Source of the DNA: an uncultured Paracoccaceae bacterium
GTDB taxonomy: Bacteria; Pseudomonadota; Alphaproteobacteria; Rhodobacterales; Rhodobacteraceae
NCBI GenBank assembly: GCA_947503175.1
Contig: CANNCO010000003.1
Location: forward strand, 317,501-381,500
Length of the DNA: 64,000 nt
Direction: 5' to 3'
Shown here: positions 61,823-64,000 of the stretch, in pieces
Layout: every line of letters starts with the position of its first letter
Position numbering within the stretch: position 1 is the first letter of the stretch
Translations under genes and position numbers: made by a program
Notes under the pieces: model-generated
Told to the model about the DNA's origin: nothing
Seen by the model: the letters and a program-made list of their open reading frames with translations, nothing else
Databases searched by the model: none

Positions 61823-62710
61823 ATGGAACCTACGACCGGCAGTTACGACACCCGACGCGCGGTGATCGCCATCATCGCCGCCGTATTTGCATTGTCGCTG
61901 GGGGACGCGCTGATCAAGGCCACGGGCCTGTCACTGCCGCTTTGGCAGATGTATATCCTGCGGTCCGCCCTGACCCTGCCCGTCTTGTGGTGGCTCGCGC
62001 TGCGAAACGGGCCCGTCACATTATACGCTCCGGGCTGGGTGATGATGCGCAGCGCCCTGCTGGTTCTGATGTGGCTCAGCTATTATGCGTCGCTCACCCT
62101 GATGCCGCTTTCACTGGCGGCGGCGGCCTATTACACCGGGCCGCTTTTCATTGTCGCATTCGCATCGGTGCTTGCACGCCGGTGGCCAACACGGCCGGCG
62201 CTTCTGGCCATTGCAGGCGGGTTTGCAGGCGTCGTTCTGATCGTCCGGCCAGAGACATCGGGCTTTCGGATTGCAACCCTGCTGCCGGTTTGCGCGGCGT
62301 TTCTATATGCCTGCGCAATGGTGCTGACATCGGCAAAGTGCCGCAAGGAAAGTCCCTTCGCCCTCGCCCTTTCGCTGAATGTCGCTTTCATCATCGCAGG
62401 CGCAGTTCTGGGGTTGTTTTCTGGGCGGGAGGCGTCCTTCATTCTTGGGGTATGGCAGCCCGTCGATCTTCGGCTTTTGGGAACGGTGGCTGCCCTTGCC
62501 GCGCTCATCCTGATCGGCAGCGTCGGCGCAGCCGTCGCATACCAGAACGGACCGCCCGCAACGATCGCAGCCTTCGACTACAGCTATCTCGTGTTCAGCC
62601 TCTTGTGGGGAAGCCTGTTTTTTGCCGAGCTTCCGGGCATTGTCGCATTGCTTGGAATAGGCATGATCCTCGGCTCGGGCCTTCTCGCCCTTCCAAGACG
62701 GGAAAACTGA
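61823..62710 (+). CDS. DMT-superfamily (EamA) permease
   Basis: A 295-residue membrane protein with ten helices in two EamA repeats (about 8-135 and 150-290). LGDALIKATGLSLPLWQMYI near the N terminus and the YYTGPLFIVAFASVL helix resemble exporters of amino acids and metabolites. Divergent from a LysR gene that probably controls it, and followed 118 bases on by a second, distantly related EamA carrier. Substrate unknown. Confidence 0.87.
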   Translation: MEPTTGSYDTRRAVIAIIAAVFALSLGDALIKATGLSLPLWQMYILRSALTLPVLWWLALRNGPVTLYAPGWVMMRSALLVLMWLSYYASLTLMPLSLAAAAYYTGPLFIVAFASVLARRWPTRPALLAIAGGFAGVVLIVRPETSGFRIATLLPVCAAFLYACAMVLTSAKCRKESPFALALSLNVAFIIAGAVLGLFSGREASFILGVWQPVDLRLLGTVAALAALILIGSVGAAVAYQNGPPATIAAFDYSYLVFSLLWGSLFFAELPGIVALLGIGMILGSGLLALPRREN

Positions 62711-62828
62711 CGACAACACCCCGAACGCCTACATGCGGGACGCCCCGGCGCCCATCGCAGCTCGCTTTCCATCGCTCCCTGCCCCTGATACGTCACCTCA
62801 ATACCGGAACGTGAAGGACCTCCCCCAG

Positions 62829-63695
62829 ATGGACATCCGCGCAATCCTCATGGGGCTGGCCTTTGCCTTCATGTGGTCGTCGGCCTTCACATCCGCCCGG
62901 ATCATTGTGGCCGAGGCATCGCCGCTTTACGCCCTGTCCTTCCGGTTCCTTCTGTCCGGCCTGATCGCCATCGGTATCGCGCTTGCCGCGGGCCAGACAT
63001 GGCGGCTGACTCGTGGCCAATGGCGCGCAACGATCCTGTTCGGCATCTGCCAGAACGCCCTTTACCTGGGCCTGAATTTCGTCGCGATGCAGTGGATCGA
63101 GGCCTCACTGGCCGCGATCATTGCCTCCGCCCTGCCCCTTCTGGTCGCGCTCGCCGGTTGGATCCTGTTTCGCGAGAAACTGGGCCTCGTCGGCATCATC
63201 GGCCTGTTTCTCGGGTTCGGCGGCGTCGCCCTGATCATGGGCGCGCGCCTGACCGAAGGGGTCGACGCTCTGGGCGTGCTCTATTGCGCAATCGGCGTTC
63301 TCGCCCTGACATTCGCCACCCTCGCCCTCCGCGGCGCGTCATCGGGCGGCAACCTGATGATGGTGATCGGGCTTCAGATGCTCGTCGGCTCGGCGGTCCT
63401 GTCCGTTGTCGCGGTCACCACCGAAACCCCCTTCGTGAACCTCAGTTGGACGCTTGTCGCGGCCTTTGTCTACACCACGATCATCCCCGGCCTCACCGCA
63501 ACATGGGTCTGGTTCCTCCTGGTCAACCGTATCGGAACGACCCGCGCCGCCACGTTCCACTTCCTCAACCCGGTCTTCGGCGTCGCAGTCGCCGCCGTCC
63601 TTCTGGGAGAGAAACTGGGCCCGCTTGACCTCATCGGTGTCGCCATCGTCACCATCGGCATTCTCGCGGTTCAGCTGGAACGCCAAAGGACCTGA
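62829..63695 (+). CDS. DMT-superfamily (EamA) permease, second copy
   Basis: A 288-residue membrane protein with about ten helices and two EamA repeats: ILMGLAFAFMWSSAFTSARI in helix 1, YLGLNFVAMQWIEASLAAII, and FHFLNPVFGVAVAAVLLGEKL in the second repeat. The ATG at 62829 is preferred, since AAGGA lies upstream and the in-frame upstream residues (PAPIAARFPSLPAPDT) are not membrane-like. Only moderately similar to its neighbour, so the pair probably carries different metabolites. Confidence 0.86.
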   Translation: MDIRAILMGLAFAFMWSSAFTSARIIVAEASPLYALSFRFLLSGLIAIGIALAAGQTWRLTRGQWRATILFGICQNALYLGLNFVAMQWIEASLAAIIASALPLLVALAGWILFREKLGLVGIIGLFLGFGGVALIMGARLTEGVDALGVLYCAIGVLALTFATLALRGASSGGNLMMVIGLQMLVGSAVLSVVAVTTETPFVNLSWTLVAAFVYTTIIPGLTATWVWFLLVNRIGTTRAATFHFLNPVFGVAVAAVLLGEKLGPLDLIGVAIVTIGILAVQLERQRT

Positions 63696-63732
63696 CGCGC
63701 ATTTGATCTGACATTCCGCAACCATCGTTTAT

Positions 63733-64000
63733 ATGCGAACGGCGATGGAACTGATCCTTGGATATGCTGCGGGGCTTCTGACCCTGATTAATCCCTGCGT
63801 GCTGCCGGTGCTGCCCATCGTGCTGGCCACGGCATTGCAGTCCGGCCGCCATGGCCCGCTCGCACTTGCGGCAGGCATGTCCGTTTCCTTCGTAACCCTC
63901 GGAATGCTGGTCTCGGTCGCGGGCCGGGCGCTCGGCATCACCGAAGAAACGGTGTCCAACGCAGGCGCCGTGCTGATGATCGGCTTCGGCCTCGTCCTCC
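63733..64000 (+). CDS. ccdA: Cytochrome c biogenesis protein CcdA (5' part)
   Basis: The first 89 residues of a polytopic membrane protein, running off the right edge. The opening TLINPCVLPVLPIVLATALQ has the NPCxLP redox-Cys motif of CcdA, which carries electrons across the membrane from thioredoxin to CcmG/DsbD-like partners for c-type cytochrome assembly. Start at 63733 or at the ATG four codons later. No ribosome-binding site is obvious for either. Fits the presence of c-type cytochromes in this genome. Confidence 0.9.
   Translation, partial: MRTAMELILGYAAGLLTLINPCVLPVLPIVLATALQSGRHGPLALAAGMSVSFVTLGMLVSVAGRALGITEETVSNAGAVLMIGFGLVL

Overview
The window is about 64 kb of high-GC, gene-dense bacterial chromosome that reads as an alphaproteobacterium of the order Rhodobacterales (Roseobacter/Rhodobacter group). 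The evidence is the rpsA-ihfB-lapA-trpF-trpB order, a SAM/SAH-type riboswitch leader directly in front of metK (a motif typical of Rhodobacterales), a small-type SRP RNA, a TrcR/DUF1013 regulator, CycM-like and COQ9 proteins, and many ATGA/GTGA translationally coupled junctions. No insertion sequence, prophage, CRISPR array, rRNA or tRNA was seen; this is mostly core chromosome with small accessory patches.

Layout. 1-7.2 kb: the start of zapE, an MFS carrier, and a leftward run of ornithine-cyclodeaminase-like, HAD, DMT carrier, YaiI, S-formylglutathione hydrolase and AEC carrier genes, then a divergent TetR regulator with a promoter-overlapping operator. 7.26-8.17 kb: a decayed locus, a di-heme oxidoreductase pseudogene with a frameshift, a nonsense codon and a large internal deletion, followed by the stub of a probable imelysin gene. 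8.2-10.8 kb: a VOC protein, then the coupled pth-DUF2332-DUF2237 operon. 10.8-12.2 kb: a leftward three-gene cassette of two secreted proteins with long polyaspartate tails and a membrane-anchored LuxR-type regulator; this is the most unusual system here. 12.35-21.3 kb: a long leftward housekeeping stretch (aroA, a membrane protein, GFA protein, cmk, a small ORF, rpsA, ihfB, lapA, trpF, GNAT, trpB), interrupted by a rightward ArsR gene with its own operator.

21.4-29.1 kb: trmB, metK with its riboswitch, then hemF-cobT-cobS-ybeY-corC-lnt, all leftward and nearly all overlapping or touching. 29.2-34.2 kb: a small lipoprotein, an SDR protein lacking the catalytic lysine, an RsmC-like methyltransferase, clpS, a HAD hydrolase and a D,D-carboxypeptidase with a SPOR domain. 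34.3-40.1 kb: a complete yejABEF-type peptide ABC importer. 40.3-44.4 kb: membrane cytochrome c, pheA, two small overlapping genes whose products look paralogous, an NAD-dependent epimerase-like protein and nudC. 44.6-51.2 kb: a Tat-exported cyclic-nucleotide phosphodiesterase/3'-nucleotidase, an NMT1/THI5-like ABC importer, and an AraC regulator coupled to an SDR gene.

51.3-64 kb: SRP RNA (ffs) with promoter, rsgA, a small membrane protein, an ankyrin-repeat protein, dnaX-GNAT-ybaB-recR (recR apparently starting at CTG), trcR, RNase T2 with an altered CAS2 motif, COQ9, rpsU, a LysR regulator divergent from two DMT carriers, and the start of ccdA. Functional themes are translation and replication housekeeping, aromatic amino-acid synthesis (aroA, trpF, trpB, pheA), tetrapyrrole/cobalamin synthesis, and nutrient import.
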